Assembly (NCBI GenBank): GCA_020635995.1
Contig: JACJYS010000004.1
Coordinates: forward strand, 1 to 64,000
DNA: 64,000 bases
Source of the DNA: Chitinophagales bacterium
Lineage (GTDB): Bacteria > Bacteroidota > Bacteroidia > Chitinophagales > UBA8649
Reading direction: 5' to 3'
The notes beneath the pieces are model-generated. The model saw nothing but the letters and a program-made list of their open reading frames with translations, had not been told where the DNA came from and did no database searches. How positions within the stretch are numbered: the stretch's first letter is position 1; each line of letters starts with the position of its first letter. Of the stretch, positions 36,296-45,414 are shown one piece after another. The translations under genes and the position numbers were made by a program.

Positions 36296-37678
36296 GTGGC
36301 TATTTTAAAATCAATTTCAGGAATAAGAGGAACAATAGGTGGAAAAAGAGGCGAAGGACTAACACCAATGGAGGTTATGCGATATGCCGGTGCTTATGCC
36401 GTGTGGCTTACAAAAAAATATAATAAACCTAAAGTGGTAATAGGTAGAGATGCCCGTATTTCTGGCGAAATGGTAAACAAAATAGTGTGTGGTGCTTTAA
36501 TGGGCTGCGGAGTAGATGTTATAGATTTAGGATTATCTACCACGCCTACGGTAGAAATGGCTGTTAAAGATTTTAAAGCTAATGGCGGTATTATTTTAAC
36601 TGCCAGCCACAATCCAAAACAATGGAATGCCTTAAAAATGCTAAATGAAGAAGGCGAATTTATTTCGGCATCTGTAGGGCAAAAAATAATTGAATTAGCA
36701 GAGCAAATTGAAGAATTATCTTTTCCGGAAGTAGATGATTTAGGTACGTACAATGTACAAAATTATATGCAAGAGCATTTTAAACATATAGCTAATTTAC
36801 CTTTGGTAGATATTGAAGCTATAAAAAATGCCAATTTTAAAGTGGTGGTAGATGGTGTAAATTCCAGCGGAAGTGTTTTTGTGCCTCAGTTGCTTGAATT
36901 TTTGGGCGTTACAGAAGTTAAAGTTATAAATGAAGAACCGACAGGTAGATTTGCACATAATCCGGAACCATTACCGGAAAATTTAACTGAATTATCTAAT
37001 ACCGTAGTTAGAGAAAAAGCTCATTTAGGTATTTCTGTTGATCCTGATGTAGATAGATTGGCTTTTGTGTGTGATGATGGCGAAATGTTTGGCGAAGAAT
37101 ATACTTTAGTAGCTGTTGCCGATTATATTTTGGCTAATAAAAAAGGTGCTGCGGTTTCTAATTTATCATCTACAATGGCACTAAAAGACGTGGCAGAAAA
37201 ACACGGATGCCAGTATTATCCCAGTGCCGTAGGCGAAGTGAATGTAGTAGAAAAAATGAAAGCAGTAAATGCCATAATAGGTGGCGAAGGCAATGGCGGT
37301 ATTATATATCCGGAGTTGCATTATGGTAGAGATGCTTTAGTGGGTATTGCGTTGTTTTTAACACATTTAGCTAAGTTTAATGGTACTGTTTCCAAATTGA
37401 GAGCTTCTTATCCTAATTATGAAATAGTAAAAGACAAAGTGCCTTTAACAGCTGCTACAGATGTAGATAAAGTATTGGAAAAATTAATAGAAAAGTATAG
37501 TAATTTTGAAATAAACACAGTAGATGGCGTTAAAATTATAATGCCCGAAGGTTGGGTTATGATTAGAAAATCTAATACTGAACCTATTGTGCGTGTTTAT
37601 GCCGAAAGCAGTAGCAGAACCATAGCCGAAAATATTGTAAATAAAATTAAATCGGATATTGCTTCAATAAATGATTAA
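36296..37678 (+). CDS. glmM: Phosphoglucosamine mutase / phosphohexomutase (GlmM-like)
   Basis: From the GTG at 36296 the 460-residue protein begins VAILKSISGIRGTIGG, the expected family start. The active-site phosphoserine is S104 in GGIILTASHNPKQWNALKML. The metal loop is DPDVDRLAFVCDDG, the sugar loop GGEGNGGIIYPELHYGRDA, and the phosphate-binding loop RKSNTEPIVRVYAES. It should convert glucosamine-6-P to glucosamine-1-P for cell-wall and UDP-GlcNAc synthesis; a phosphomannomutase or phosphoglucomutase role is possible. The cysteine desulfurase gene follows after three bases. Confidence 0.87.
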   Translation: MAILKSISGIRGTIGGKRGEGLTPMEVMRYAGAYAVWLTKKYNKPKVVIGRDARISGEMVNKIVCGALMGCGVDVIDLGLSTTPTVEMAVKDFKANGGIILTASHNPKQWNALKMLNEEGEFISASVGQKIIELAEQIEELSFPEVDDLGTYNVQNYMQEHFKHIANLPLVDIEAIKNANFKVVVDGVNSSGSVFVPQLLEFLGVTEVKVINEEPTGRFAHNPEPLPENLTELSNTVVREKAHLGISVDPDVDRLAFVCDDGEMFGEEYTLVAVADYILANKKGAAVSNLSSTMALKDVAEKHGCQYYPSAVGEVNVVEKMKAVNAIIGGEGNGGIIYPELHYGRDALVGIALFLTHLAKFNGTVSKLRASYPNYEIVKDKVPLTAATDVDKVLEKLIEKYSNFEINTVDGVKIIMPEGWVMIRKSNTEPIVRVYAESSSRTIAENIVNKIKSDIASIND

Positions 37679-37681
37679 GAG

Positions 37682-38803
37682 ATGAATGTATATTTAGATA
37701 ATGCTGCTTCTACACCTGTGCATAAAGAGGTGTTAGAGGCTATGTTGCCCTATTTATCTACTAATTATGGCAATCCTTCGGCTATACATTCTAATGGCAA
37801 AAGAAATAAGGCTGCAATAGAATTTTCAAGAAAAACTATAGCCAAATATTTAAACTGTAAAGCTCAAGAAATTATTTTTTGTTCAAGCGGTACAGAAGCC
37901 AATAATATGGCTTTAAAGCTTGCTGTAGAAAATTTAGGTGTTAAACATATTATTACCTCGGCAATAGAACACAAAAGCGTATTAAACATAGTATTGTATT
38001 TAGAAGAAGCAAAAGGTATTAAAGTAAGTTATGTAGATGTAAATAAAGATGGCACTATAGATATTGATAGCTTAGAAAGTATTTTAAAAGATAATAATGA
38101 CAATACTTTGGTTAGTATAATGCACGCTCAAAATGAGCTGGGAAGTATAAACGATATAGATAAAATAGGTAAATTATCTAAAAAATATGGCACTTTGTTT
38201 CATACCGATACGGTTCAAACCATAGCACATTTGCCTTTTAATTTAAAAGAAAGTAATATAGATTTTTTATCGGCATCAGCACATAAATTTCACGGCCCAT
38301 TGGGTAGTGGTTTTTTATATAAAAACGATAAAATAAAAATAGGCACTTGGCTACATGGTGGTGGGCACGAACGCAATGTAAGGAGCAGTACAGAAAATAT
38401 TTCGGGCATTGTAGGTATGTCCACAGCTTTAAAAATGGCTTATGATAATTTAGCAGCAGATAGAGTTAAAGTTTTAGAGCTTAAAAACTACTTGAAGCAA
38501 GAGCTAAAGAAAAATATACCCGATGTAGTTTTTAATGAAGCAAAAGAGAATTTATATACTATACTTTCGGTTACATTTCCTGGCATAAAAGACGATTTAG
38601 CTGAGGTACTTATAAAATTAGACATGAAAGGAATAGCTGTAGCTGGCGGAAGTGCTTGCTCCAGTGGCAGTATAAAATTTTCAAAAGTACTTTCAAAATT
38701 GGGATATAACGAAAACGAAACTACTTTAAGAATTAGCTTTAGTGTGTTTAATACTAAAGAGGAATTGGATTATACCGTAAAAGCCTTAAAAGAATTATGT
38801 TAA
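37682..38803 (+). CDS. Cysteine desulfurase (NifS/IscS family)
   Basis: The 373-residue PLP enzyme has NAASTPVHKEVLEAM and YGNPSAIHSNGK at the start, FCSSGTEANNMAL, the PLP lysine K202 in SASAHKFHGPLGSGFLY, and the catalytic cysteine C326 in AVAGGSACSSGSIKFS. It mobilises sulfur from cysteine for Fe-S clusters or thiolated cofactors. It starts three bases after the mutase stop, so they share an mRNA. The short loop around the Cys and the extra SSGS segment suggest a group I (NifS/IscS) enzyme. Confidence 0.92.
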   Translation: MNVYLDNAASTPVHKEVLEAMLPYLSTNYGNPSAIHSNGKRNKAAIEFSRKTIAKYLNCKAQEIIFCSSGTEANNMALKLAVENLGVKHIITSAIEHKSVLNIVLYLEEAKGIKVSYVDVNKDGTIDIDSLESILKDNNDNTLVSIMHAQNELGSINDIDKIGKLSKKYGTLFHTDTVQTIAHLPFNLKESNIDFLSASAHKFHGPLGSGFLYKNDKIKIGTWLHGGGHERNVRSSTENISGIVGMSTALKMAYDNLAADRVKVLELKNYLKQELKKNIPDVVFNEAKENLYTILSVTFPGIKDDLAEVLIKLDMKGIAVAGGSACSSGSIKFSKVLSKLGYNENETTLRISFSVFNTKEELDYTVKALKELC

Positions 38804-38862
38804 TAAAGTTTTCATTTAAAAATGAGGTAGTAAGATAATTTGGAAATGTTATTTGTAGTATC

Positions 38863-38895
38863 AGAGTTCCGAACTTTTAAAAAGTTCGGAACTCT
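38863..38895. repeat. Perfect palindrome with 16-bp arms (GAACTTTT family)
   Basis: The arms AGAGTTCCGAACTTTT and AAAAGTTCGGAACTCT flank a single A. It lies 60 bp beyond the cysteine desulfurase stop and could terminate that transcript. Confidence 0.85.
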
Positions 38896-39120
38896 AAAAG
38901 TGATAAATTATAATACCTGTCGTCAGACACGGTGCGAAGGCGGGCATCTCAATATCTGGTAGCAAAATTCTATTGCAAGGGATTACCGCCTTCGCGGTAA
39001 TGACGATTTGAGGTTGGTTTGATAAATCTATCACGTACGTCATGCCTTTGCAGAAAGGCATCTCAATAGTTTATTGTAAGGGATTTCCACATACGTGGTG
39101 GATGACGATTTGAGGAGGTA

Positions 39121-39151
39121 CTCGTGCCACGACTCCAAGTCGTGGCACGAG
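39121..39151. repeat. Perfect 14-bp-stem hairpin, copy 3
   Basis: Same sequence as 25270-25300 and 33299-33329; the stem extends outward by TA...TA to 39119-39153. Confidence 0.9.
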
Positions 39152-39258
39152 TATGCTATATAGTGCGTCATTTGTTTAACCCCTTGGAGTTGGTAAACTC
39201 TAATACTAAATAAATCTTAAAATATTTTAAGACTTATTGAACTTTTAATTAAGTTTTA

Positions 39259-39266
39259 TAGTTTTG
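39259..39266 (+). promoter_or_regulatory. -7 promoter box of the 93-residue protein gene
   Basis: TAGTTTTG, nine bases before the ATG at 39276. Confidence 0.6.
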
Positions 39267-39275
39267 TAGCTGAAT

Positions 39276-39557
39276 ATGAGATATAAAAGCTCAAAAGTAT
39301 CATCTTTCTTTTTTGTGTTTCTACTATTGTTTCAAGTAGCAATGTTTAATGTTATTTTATCTAATAGCCAGTACCAAATGGTAAACGTAGTAGAAGAAGA
39401 AATAAAAGAAATAGTACATTTTAATGAAATTACAGTCGTTAAAGACTTGTTTTGTAGTATAAACGATATTTTTGTAGATGTACTAAGTCAACATGATACA
39501 AGGGTTTTTTATTCTTCAAATTACATTACAACAGATACACCACCTCCCGAGTGTTAG
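39276..39557 (+). CDS. Small membrane-anchored or secreted protein of unknown function
   Basis: A 93-residue protein with a basic start and one hydrophobic segment (about residues 10-28, FFFVFLLLFQVAMFNVIL) that is a signal peptide or a membrane anchor. The remaining 60 residues are acidic (VVEEEIKEIVHFNEITVVKD) and end in TDTPPPEC. I recognise no family. A good promoter box supports expression. It lies 155 bp upstream of the SulP gene on the same strand, but the gap is long enough that cotranscription is uncertain. Confidence 0.6.
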   Translation: MRYKSSKVSSFFFVFLLLFQVAMFNVILSNSQYQMVNVVEEEIKEIVHFNEITVVKDLFCSINDIFVDVLSQHDTRVFYSSNYITTDTPPPEC

Positions 39558-39712
39558 TCTTTTAGATCCAACAAAGTAGTTTTATTTAATTAGTAAAGTT
39601 TTAAATACAGGCTTTCTATAAATTTTTGTACTTAAATGCATAAGTATTTTAGTGCTAAATGCTACTGCTCAATTAAAAAATTAATTAACATTCAAAATAT
39701 TTTCAACAAATA

Positions 39713-41221
39713 ATGAAAAGTATATTTTCAAATTTTAAATCCGATATTTCATCAAGTATCGTAGTCTTTTTCGTTGCTTTACCTTTATGTTTAGGTATAG
39801 CATTAGCCAGTGGAGTGCCGCCTATTTCCGGTTTAATAGCAGGTATTATAGGTGGTATAGTAGTAGGTGCTATCAGTGGTTCTCGGTATGGAGTAAGCGG
39901 ACCAGCTGCGGGTTTAGTAGCCATAGTTTTAGTAGCCATTCCGGATTTAGGTGGTTTTTCTTTCTTTTTAACTGCTGTAGTAATGGCAGGTTTAATGCAA
40001 ATTTTATTTGGTGTTTTTAGATTGGGAACTATCTCTCAGTATTTCCCTTCATCGGTTATTAAAGGAATGCTTTCTGGTATTGGTATTATGATTATCTTAA
40101 AAGAAATACCGCATGCTTTAGGCTACGATGCCGATTATTTTATAGATGAACAAGTAGAAGGACAAAGTATTTTTACTCCTTTAATGTCCGCTATTGAGGC
40201 ACTTTCTTTTCCTGTTATTGTATTGACAGTTTTAGCTTTTGCTGTCATTTTGCTTTGGGATAATGTTATTTTGAAAAAAGTAAAAGCATTAAAAATATTG
40301 CCGGGCTCATTAATTGTTGTAATATTTGGGATAGCGTATGTAATATTTACTAATAATTATATGCCTGATTTTGTGATAGGAAGTAAGCATTTAGTAGATA
40401 TTCCTATTATATCAAGTTTAAGTGAATTAAAAGGATTTATTGTTTTTCCTAATTTTGGTAATATATTGTCCTACGATATGTGGCTGGTAGCCTTTACCAT
40501 AGCAGTGGTGGCAAGTTTAGAATCTTTATTATGTTTAGAAGCTACAGATAAATTAGACCCCAATAAAGCCATTACGCCACCCAATAGAGAATTAATAGCT
40601 CAAGGAGCGGGAAATATGTTTGCAGGTTTAATAGGCGGATTGCCAATAACACAAGTTATAGTAAGAAGTTCTGCTAATATGCAAAGTGGTGCTAAATCTA
40701 AATTGTCAACTATTTTGCACGGCTTTTTATTAATGGTAACTGTTTTTACAATACCTTTTATTTTAAATAAAATACCTTTCGCTTCATTGGCAGTAATTTT
40801 AATATTAATAGGCTATAAATTAGCTACTCCTGCTATTTTTGTTAATATGTATAAAGCCGGTTGGAAACAGTTTGTACCTTTTATATTAACCATTATAGGA
40901 GTTGTTGTTTTTGATTTATTAACGGGTATTTCTATTGGAATAGTAGCTGCATTATTTGTAATAATATACAAAAGCTATCAAAATACGCATTTTACTTTAA
41001 AAGAAGAGGAAGGAAGTACAAGAATAACTTTAGCAGAAGAACTTACGTTTTTTAATAAATCGCCTTTGTTAGATGAATTTGCACGCGTACCGGACAACTC
41101 GCATGTTGTTATAGATAAAACTAATAATGTTTATCTTGATTATGACGTTGCTGAAATTATAGAAGACTTTAAGCTGTCTTCAAAAGAGAGAAATATAACT
41201 TTAGAAATAATAGAAAAATAA
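39713..41221 (+). CDS. SulP-family inorganic anion transporter
   Basis: This 502-residue membrane protein has about 12 hydrophobic segments and the SulP pattern: VVFFVALPLCLGIALASGVPP, then GSRYGVSGPAAGLVAI, a central SLESLLCLEATDKLDP and a NMFAGLIGGLPITQVIVRS segment. The C-terminal 60 residues form a short STAS-like end (VPDNSHVVIDKTNNVYLDYD). The family carries sulfate, bicarbonate or other anions. The carbonic anhydrase gene six bases downstream makes bicarbonate the best guess, as for other SulP-carbonic anhydrase pairs. An alternative is sulfate. Confidence 0.88.
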   Translation: MKSIFSNFKSDISSSIVVFFVALPLCLGIALASGVPPISGLIAGIIGGIVVGAISGSRYGVSGPAAGLVAIVLVAIPDLGGFSFFLTAVVMAGLMQILFGVFRLGTISQYFPSSVIKGMLSGIGIMIILKEIPHALGYDADYFIDEQVEGQSIFTPLMSAIEALSFPVIVLTVLAFAVILLWDNVILKKVKALKILPGSLIVVIFGIAYVIFTNNYMPDFVIGSKHLVDIPIISSLSELKGFIVFPNFGNILSYDMWLVAFTIAVVASLESLLCLEATDKLDPNKAITPPNRELIAQGAGNMFAGLIGGLPITQVIVRSSANMQSGAKSKLSTILHGFLLMVTVFTIPFILNKIPFASLAVILILIGYKLATPAIFVNMYKAGWKQFVPFILTIIGVVVFDLLTGISIGIVAALFVIIYKSYQNTHFTLKEEEGSTRITLAEELTFFNKSPLLDEFARVPDNSHVVIDKTNNVYLDYDVAEIIEDFKLSSKERNITLEIIEK

Positions 41222-41227
41222 GAAATA

Positions 41228-41866
41228 ATGGAAAGGAAATTTTATAACCAACTGTTAGAAAATAATAAAAAGTGGGTAGCATCAAGAATAGATGAAAACC
41301 CCGAATTTTTTAAAAACTTAGCAAAAGGACAAACGCCACCTGTGCTATGGATAGGCTGTGCCGATAGCCGTGTGCCGGCTAATGAAATAATAGGAGCACA
41401 GCCCGGAGAAGTTTTTGTACACCGAAATATAGCCAACATGGTAGTGCATACCGATATGAATATGCTAAGTGTATTAGACTATGCTGTTAATGCACTAAAA
41501 GTACGGCACGTAATAGTGTGTGGACACTACGGCTGTGGTGGCGTACAAGCAGCTATGGGCAATAAATCTATTGGATTAATAGATAACTGGCTTAGAAATA
41601 TAAAAGATGTTTACAGGCTGTATCATGATGAATTAGAAGGAATTAAGGACAAAAAGAAAAGATTTGACCGTTTTGTAGAGCTTAATGTTAAAGAGCAAGT
41701 TCTTGATTTATCTAAAACTTCAATAGTGCAAAATGCTTGGAAAAATAAGCAAGCATTGCATTTGCATGGTTGGGTTTACGGTTTAGACTCAGGCATAGTA
41801 AAAGATTTAGAAGTAAATGTAAACTCTAACAAACAGCTACAAGAAGTGTATCAATTAGAGTTTTAA
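41228..41866 (+). CDS. Beta-class carbonic anhydrase
   Basis: The 212-residue protein has the complete beta-class zinc site: Cys 44 in GCADSRVP, with the Asp 46-Arg 48 dyad, and His 100 and Cys 103 in VCGHYGCGGVQAAM. It interconverts carbon dioxide and bicarbonate in the cytoplasm. It lies six bases after the SulP transporter gene and ends just before a strong terminator hairpin, so the two form an operon that probably handles bicarbonate. Confidence 0.93.
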   Translation: MERKFYNQLLENNKKWVASRIDENPEFFKNLAKGQTPPVLWIGCADSRVPANEIIGAQPGEVFVHRNIANMVVHTDMNMLSVLDYAVNALKVRHVIVCGHYGCGGVQAAMGNKSIGLIDNWLRNIKDVYRLYHDELEGIKDKKKRFDRFVELNVKEQVLDLSKTSIVQNAWKNKQALHLHGWVYGLDSGIVKDLEVNVNSNKQLQEVYQLEF

Positions 41867-41896
41867 TAAAAAATAGTTTTTAGTGTAGTGTGTGGG

Positions 41897-41933
41897 AAAG
41901 GCATCTTCTTTATATAAAGTTGATGCCTTTTTT
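41897..41933. terminator. Bidirectional intrinsic terminator
   Basis: AAAGGCATC and GATGCCTTT arms flank an inner CTTTAT/ATAAAG helix, with T runs on both strands. It separates the carbonic anhydrase gene from the convergent glycosyltransferase reading frame. Confidence 0.8.
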
Positions 41934-41936
41934 GAT

Positions 41937-43419
41937 TTAATTTATACGGTATATTACAAAGCTATTGTTGTAAAAAGTAGTATCTTTTTTTTGTAAAACA
42001 GAATCAATATAAAGCTGAGTGGCATAATTCATTATCTCTTTAGATTGAATAATATAATTGGCATGCAAACTTTCAACATCCTCTTTAATTTCTTCTAAAT
42101 TATTATAATAGGGATAATTTGAAGCAGAATATCTATGGGTATAAAGAGCCAAAACTCTGGGTTTTATAAAAATAATAGTATCTTCAATAGTGGTGTTATT
42201 TTTTATATAATTAAAAGTTTCTTGAGTTTCAATATTTTCTACATACTTAGAAGAAGCAGAAATTGTTTTGGCACTTTTTACTAAGTAAATTCGTAAGGGT
42301 AATAAGTAACTTAGGAGTATAATAATAAAAATAAAGAAAGGTTTGATTTTGATATTTTGCTGAATCAAGCTAATTCCTCTAATCATGTAAATAAAGAAAA
42401 TAGGTGTTAAAGCAAGTATATATCTATAACCTTGGTAATACGGAAAAAGAGCAACGACAATTACAAAAATGCCAAAAATAAATTCAGTAATCTTAATGGT
42501 TTTATAATTTTTAAAGGTCAAAATAAAGCCTAAAAGAGTACAGATGATTAAAAAATCTATAAACAAAGCATTTGGAAAATTAAACAGACTACCTTCTAAA
42601 GACAGAAAATGTCTATAGGTAGTATAATAATAAAATAAGTTGTTTAAAAAACGCTCAAGAATTTCCTCTTCAAAGAAAAAGGAAGCAAAGTGTTCTACAT
42701 GTCCTTCTACATTTTTTAATAAAAGAGCAGTTCCAATTTTGTATATCACAACACTTAGTACGGCAGAAAATGTAATGAAAGCTAAATCTTTAAGTTGGTA
42801 TCTCTTTTTTACAAAATAAGCATAAAAAACATATACTATAAAAGCAATAGATAGAGCAAATCCCATGGTTTTTATGAGTATTGTAAAGCCTACACAACAG
42901 GCTAATAGTAGGGAAAGGATAAACTTATGCTTGCTTTTTAATAGCTTTAAAAATAGAATAATTGACAAAGCAAAAAATAATGAGAAAGGAATATCTGATA
43001 AAATATTAAGTTTAAAATCTAACATCCAAGGCAGGTAAGATGCCAATAATACTACTACAAATGAAATCCAAGGCTTTTCAAATTTAGCAATTAATATAAA
43101 CCATACTATGCTGTTAAGTATAAAAAAAAATAGACATATAAGTGAATAAACTTGAATAGTCTGTATTGAAATAACAAACAGCAGGAGCTAAAAGTAGGGG
43201 AAACCCAGGAGGGTATGCTTGCGGTGCCAATTCACTATAATTCGGATTGTAAACATAGAATTGCTCGCCTTGGTTTATACCATTACAAACATTTTGAGCC
43301 TGAAAAATATACTGAGAAAAATCTCCACCCCAATAATGATAATCTGCAATATTAATAAAAAATAGAGGTATTAATAAAACAAATAGTAATGCTGCAAATC
43401 TAATTTTTGACTTTTTCAT
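41937..43419 (-). pseudogene. GT39/ArnT-like membrane glycosyltransferase, interrupted by a frameshift at a nine-base A run
   Basis: Two frames read as one gene. The upstream part (43419 to about 43125) has a hydrophobic start, then DYHYWGGDFSQYIFQAQNV and YPPGFPLLLAP, the acidic loop and proline motif of PMT/ArnT-like enzymes. The downstream part (about 43120-41937) continues with eight or more membrane segments and a soluble C-terminal domain. The frames meet at nine A residues (43122-43130; T on the coding strand). With eight, the frame runs through SLFTYMSIFF into ILNSIVWFILIAKFEKPW without a stop, giving about 494 residues. A sequencing error, a mutation, or slippage-controlled expression are all possible. 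It should transfer a sugar from a polyprenyl carrier. Confidence 0.8.
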
Positions 43420-43513
43420 AAAAAATATTTGTAAAGTTATAAAATTATAAATAGATGTAAATAGTTTTTTATAGTCTAAAATAATACTCCTACTTTTACT
43501 GAAAATTGAATAT

Positions 43514-45355
43514 TTGGGAACTTTAGATTGGATAATTTTTATAGCGTACTTAGTTATTGTTTTTTTAATGGGTGTATGGGCATCTAAAAAAGCGAGTACA
43601 GGTATAGAATCTTATTTTGTGGCAGACAGAAATTTGCCGTGGTGGTGGCTGGGTATTTCCATTATTGCCACCACATTTGCTGCCGATACGCCTTTGGCTG
43701 TTACTGGAATTACTGCAAATAATGGGGTAGTGGGCAATTGGCTGTGGTGGAGCTGGGCAGCCACCTACATAACCGTAGCTATATTTTTTGCTCAAAGGTG
43801 GCGAAAAAGCCATGTACTTACCGATGTAGAGTTTATAGAGCTTCGCTATGACGGAAAACAAGCAGCCGTTTTAAGAGGATTTAAAGCATTCTTTTTTGGA
43901 GTAGTTTTAAACTGTTTTATTTTAGGGTGGGTTATAACTGCCGCTGTTCAAATAGCCAGTCCTTTTATAGATTGGCAAGCTCTTTTACCTTCATTTTATG
44001 CTTTTATGGAGCAATTTTATCCTGCCTTTTTATTGTTTAAAGGCAATCTAAATGCCACCATAACTATTCTTGCTTTGTTAATTATTGTATTGTCATACAG
44101 CTCATTAGGAGGAATAAGAGGAGTTATTTTAACCGATTTATTCCAGTTTGCTATTGCCATGATTACTTCTATTGTTTTTGCCTATGTGGTAGTAAAATAT
44201 TTAGGAGGAATGCAAAGCATACAACATCAATTAGTAGAAATATACGGAGCCGAAAAAGCAGGATATTATACGGAGTTTATACCTTCTTTAAAAAATCCCT
44301 TATTGCCTATTCATATCTTTTTGATTTACACTTTAGTGCAGTGGTGGGTTAGGTTTGATTCTGACGGAACAGGATATATAGCTCAAAGAATAAATACCGC
44401 TAAAACAGCTAAAGATGCACAAAAAGGTTCTTTACTTTTTGCTATTGCGTTTATAGCTTTGCGTACATGGCCTTGGATATTAGTGGGGCTGGCTTCTTTG
44501 GTAATGTTTCCTATTGGGCAAGAAACCATTAAATATATTGCGGAAGGAGAAATAGTGGCTACAAGTAGGGAAGCGGCTTATCCAATTATTATGAGATTGG
44601 TATTGCCGGTAGGCTTGTTAGGCTTAACATTTACCAGCTTAATGGCAGCTTTTATGAGTACGGTTGACACGCATATTAACTGGGGCTCAAGCTATTTAAC
44701 AAATGATATTTATAGGAGATTTATCAATAAAAATGCTTCAGAAAAAGATTTAGTAGGTTTTAGCCGTTGGATGGTTGTATTAATAACTATTTTGGCTATT
44801 ATTACTTCATCTCAAATGGGAAGTATAGAAGGTGCTTGGAAATTTTTTATTAATGCGGCAGCCGGTTTAGGTATAGCCCAAATAATCCGTTGGTTTTGGT
44901 GGCGTGCTAATGCCTATACTGAAATTAGTGCTATGGTGGTGGCACTTTTAATAACCATAATTCTAACAATTATAAAACCCGAAGATGCTTCACCGCACTA
45001 CGATACTTATGGCTTGTTAATAATAACAATATCTACTATCATAATTTCTATAATTGTAACATTATTAACCAAACCCGTTAATGATGCTACGCTCACAAAT
45101 TTTGCCCAAAGATGCCTACCCATAGGACTATGGAAAGGGAAAGTAGCTCATAATAAAAGTTTACCTAAGTTCTTAGACACTTTTATCATGTGGTTGCTTG
45201 GCTTAACTGTTAGTTTTTCAGGATTATTTGCCATAGGGCATATTTTGTTTGCTCGCTATGTTTTAGGTGTTGTTTTATTTATTGTAGCTTTAATAGCTTT
45301 GTTTGTTTTGCTAAAAATGATGCAAAAAGAAAGCAAGTATTTTGAGGAGAGTTGA
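43514..45355 (+). CDS. Sodium:solute symporter (SSS family)
   Basis: A 613-residue protein with about 14 membrane segments. It starts TLDWIIFIAYLVIVFLMGVW, has SYFVADRNLPWWWLGISIIA and FVADTPLAV-like stretches, GTGYIAQRINTAKTAKDAQKG, and LTSLMAAFMSTVDTHINWG, the usual SSS core. The substrate is unknown. The TTG at 43514 gives the shortest start; a CTG at 43499 next to a TACTTTTA box (43491-43498) would add five residues, so the start is uncertain. The stop lies at the edge of a partial repeat element. Confidence 0.87.
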   Translation: MGTLDWIIFIAYLVIVFLMGVWASKKASTGIESYFVADRNLPWWWLGISIIATTFAADTPLAVTGITANNGVVGNWLWWSWAATYITVAIFFAQRWRKSHVLTDVEFIELRYDGKQAAVLRGFKAFFFGVVLNCFILGWVITAAVQIASPFIDWQALLPSFYAFMEQFYPAFLLFKGNLNATITILALLIIVLSYSSLGGIRGVILTDLFQFAIAMITSIVFAYVVVKYLGGMQSIQHQLVEIYGAEKAGYYTEFIPSLKNPLLPIHIFLIYTLVQWWVRFDSDGTGYIAQRINTAKTAKDAQKGSLLFAIAFIALRTWPWILVGLASLVMFPIGQETIKYIAEGEIVATSREAAYPIIMRLVLPVGLLGLTFTSLMAAFMSTVDTHINWGSSYLTNDIYRRFINKNASEKDLVGFSRWMVVLITILAIITSSQMGSIEGAWKFFINAAAGLGIAQIIRWFWWRANAYTEISAMVVALLITIILTIIKPEDASPHYDTYGLLIITISTIIISIIVTLLTKPVNDATLTNFAQRCLPIGLWKGKVAHNKSLPKFLDTFIMWLLGLTVSFSGLFAIGHILFARYVLGVVLFIVALIALFVLLKMMQKESKYFEES

Positions 45356-45414
45356 TATTTTAGTACAATAAGACGGAAGCTGATATTAGACTATTATATA
45401 TCCCTATATCAAAT
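45353..45414 (-). repeat. Small hairpin element (family 2), partial copy 3
   Basis: In reverse orientation it matches the hairpin-free half of the copies at 201-332 and 33379-33512 (TATATAATAGTCTAATATC, then GTCTTATTGTACTAAA). It lies between two convergent genes and contains the response-regulator stop (45404-45406) at one edge and the symporter stop at the other. Confidence 0.7.

Larger units (their letters stand above)
38863..39153 (+). repeat. REP-like mosaic array 3
   Basis: In order: a 33-bp palindrome (38863-38895), a unit with GTCAGACACGGTGCG and GGGATTACCGCCTTCGCGG (about 38914-39013), a CATGCCTTTGCAGAAAGGCATC unit (39042-39110), and the CTCGTGCC hairpin (39119-39153). The pieces are the same as in arrays 1 and 2 but joined differently. 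It occupies most of the gap between the cysteine desulfurase gene and the small membrane protein gene. Confidence 0.82.
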
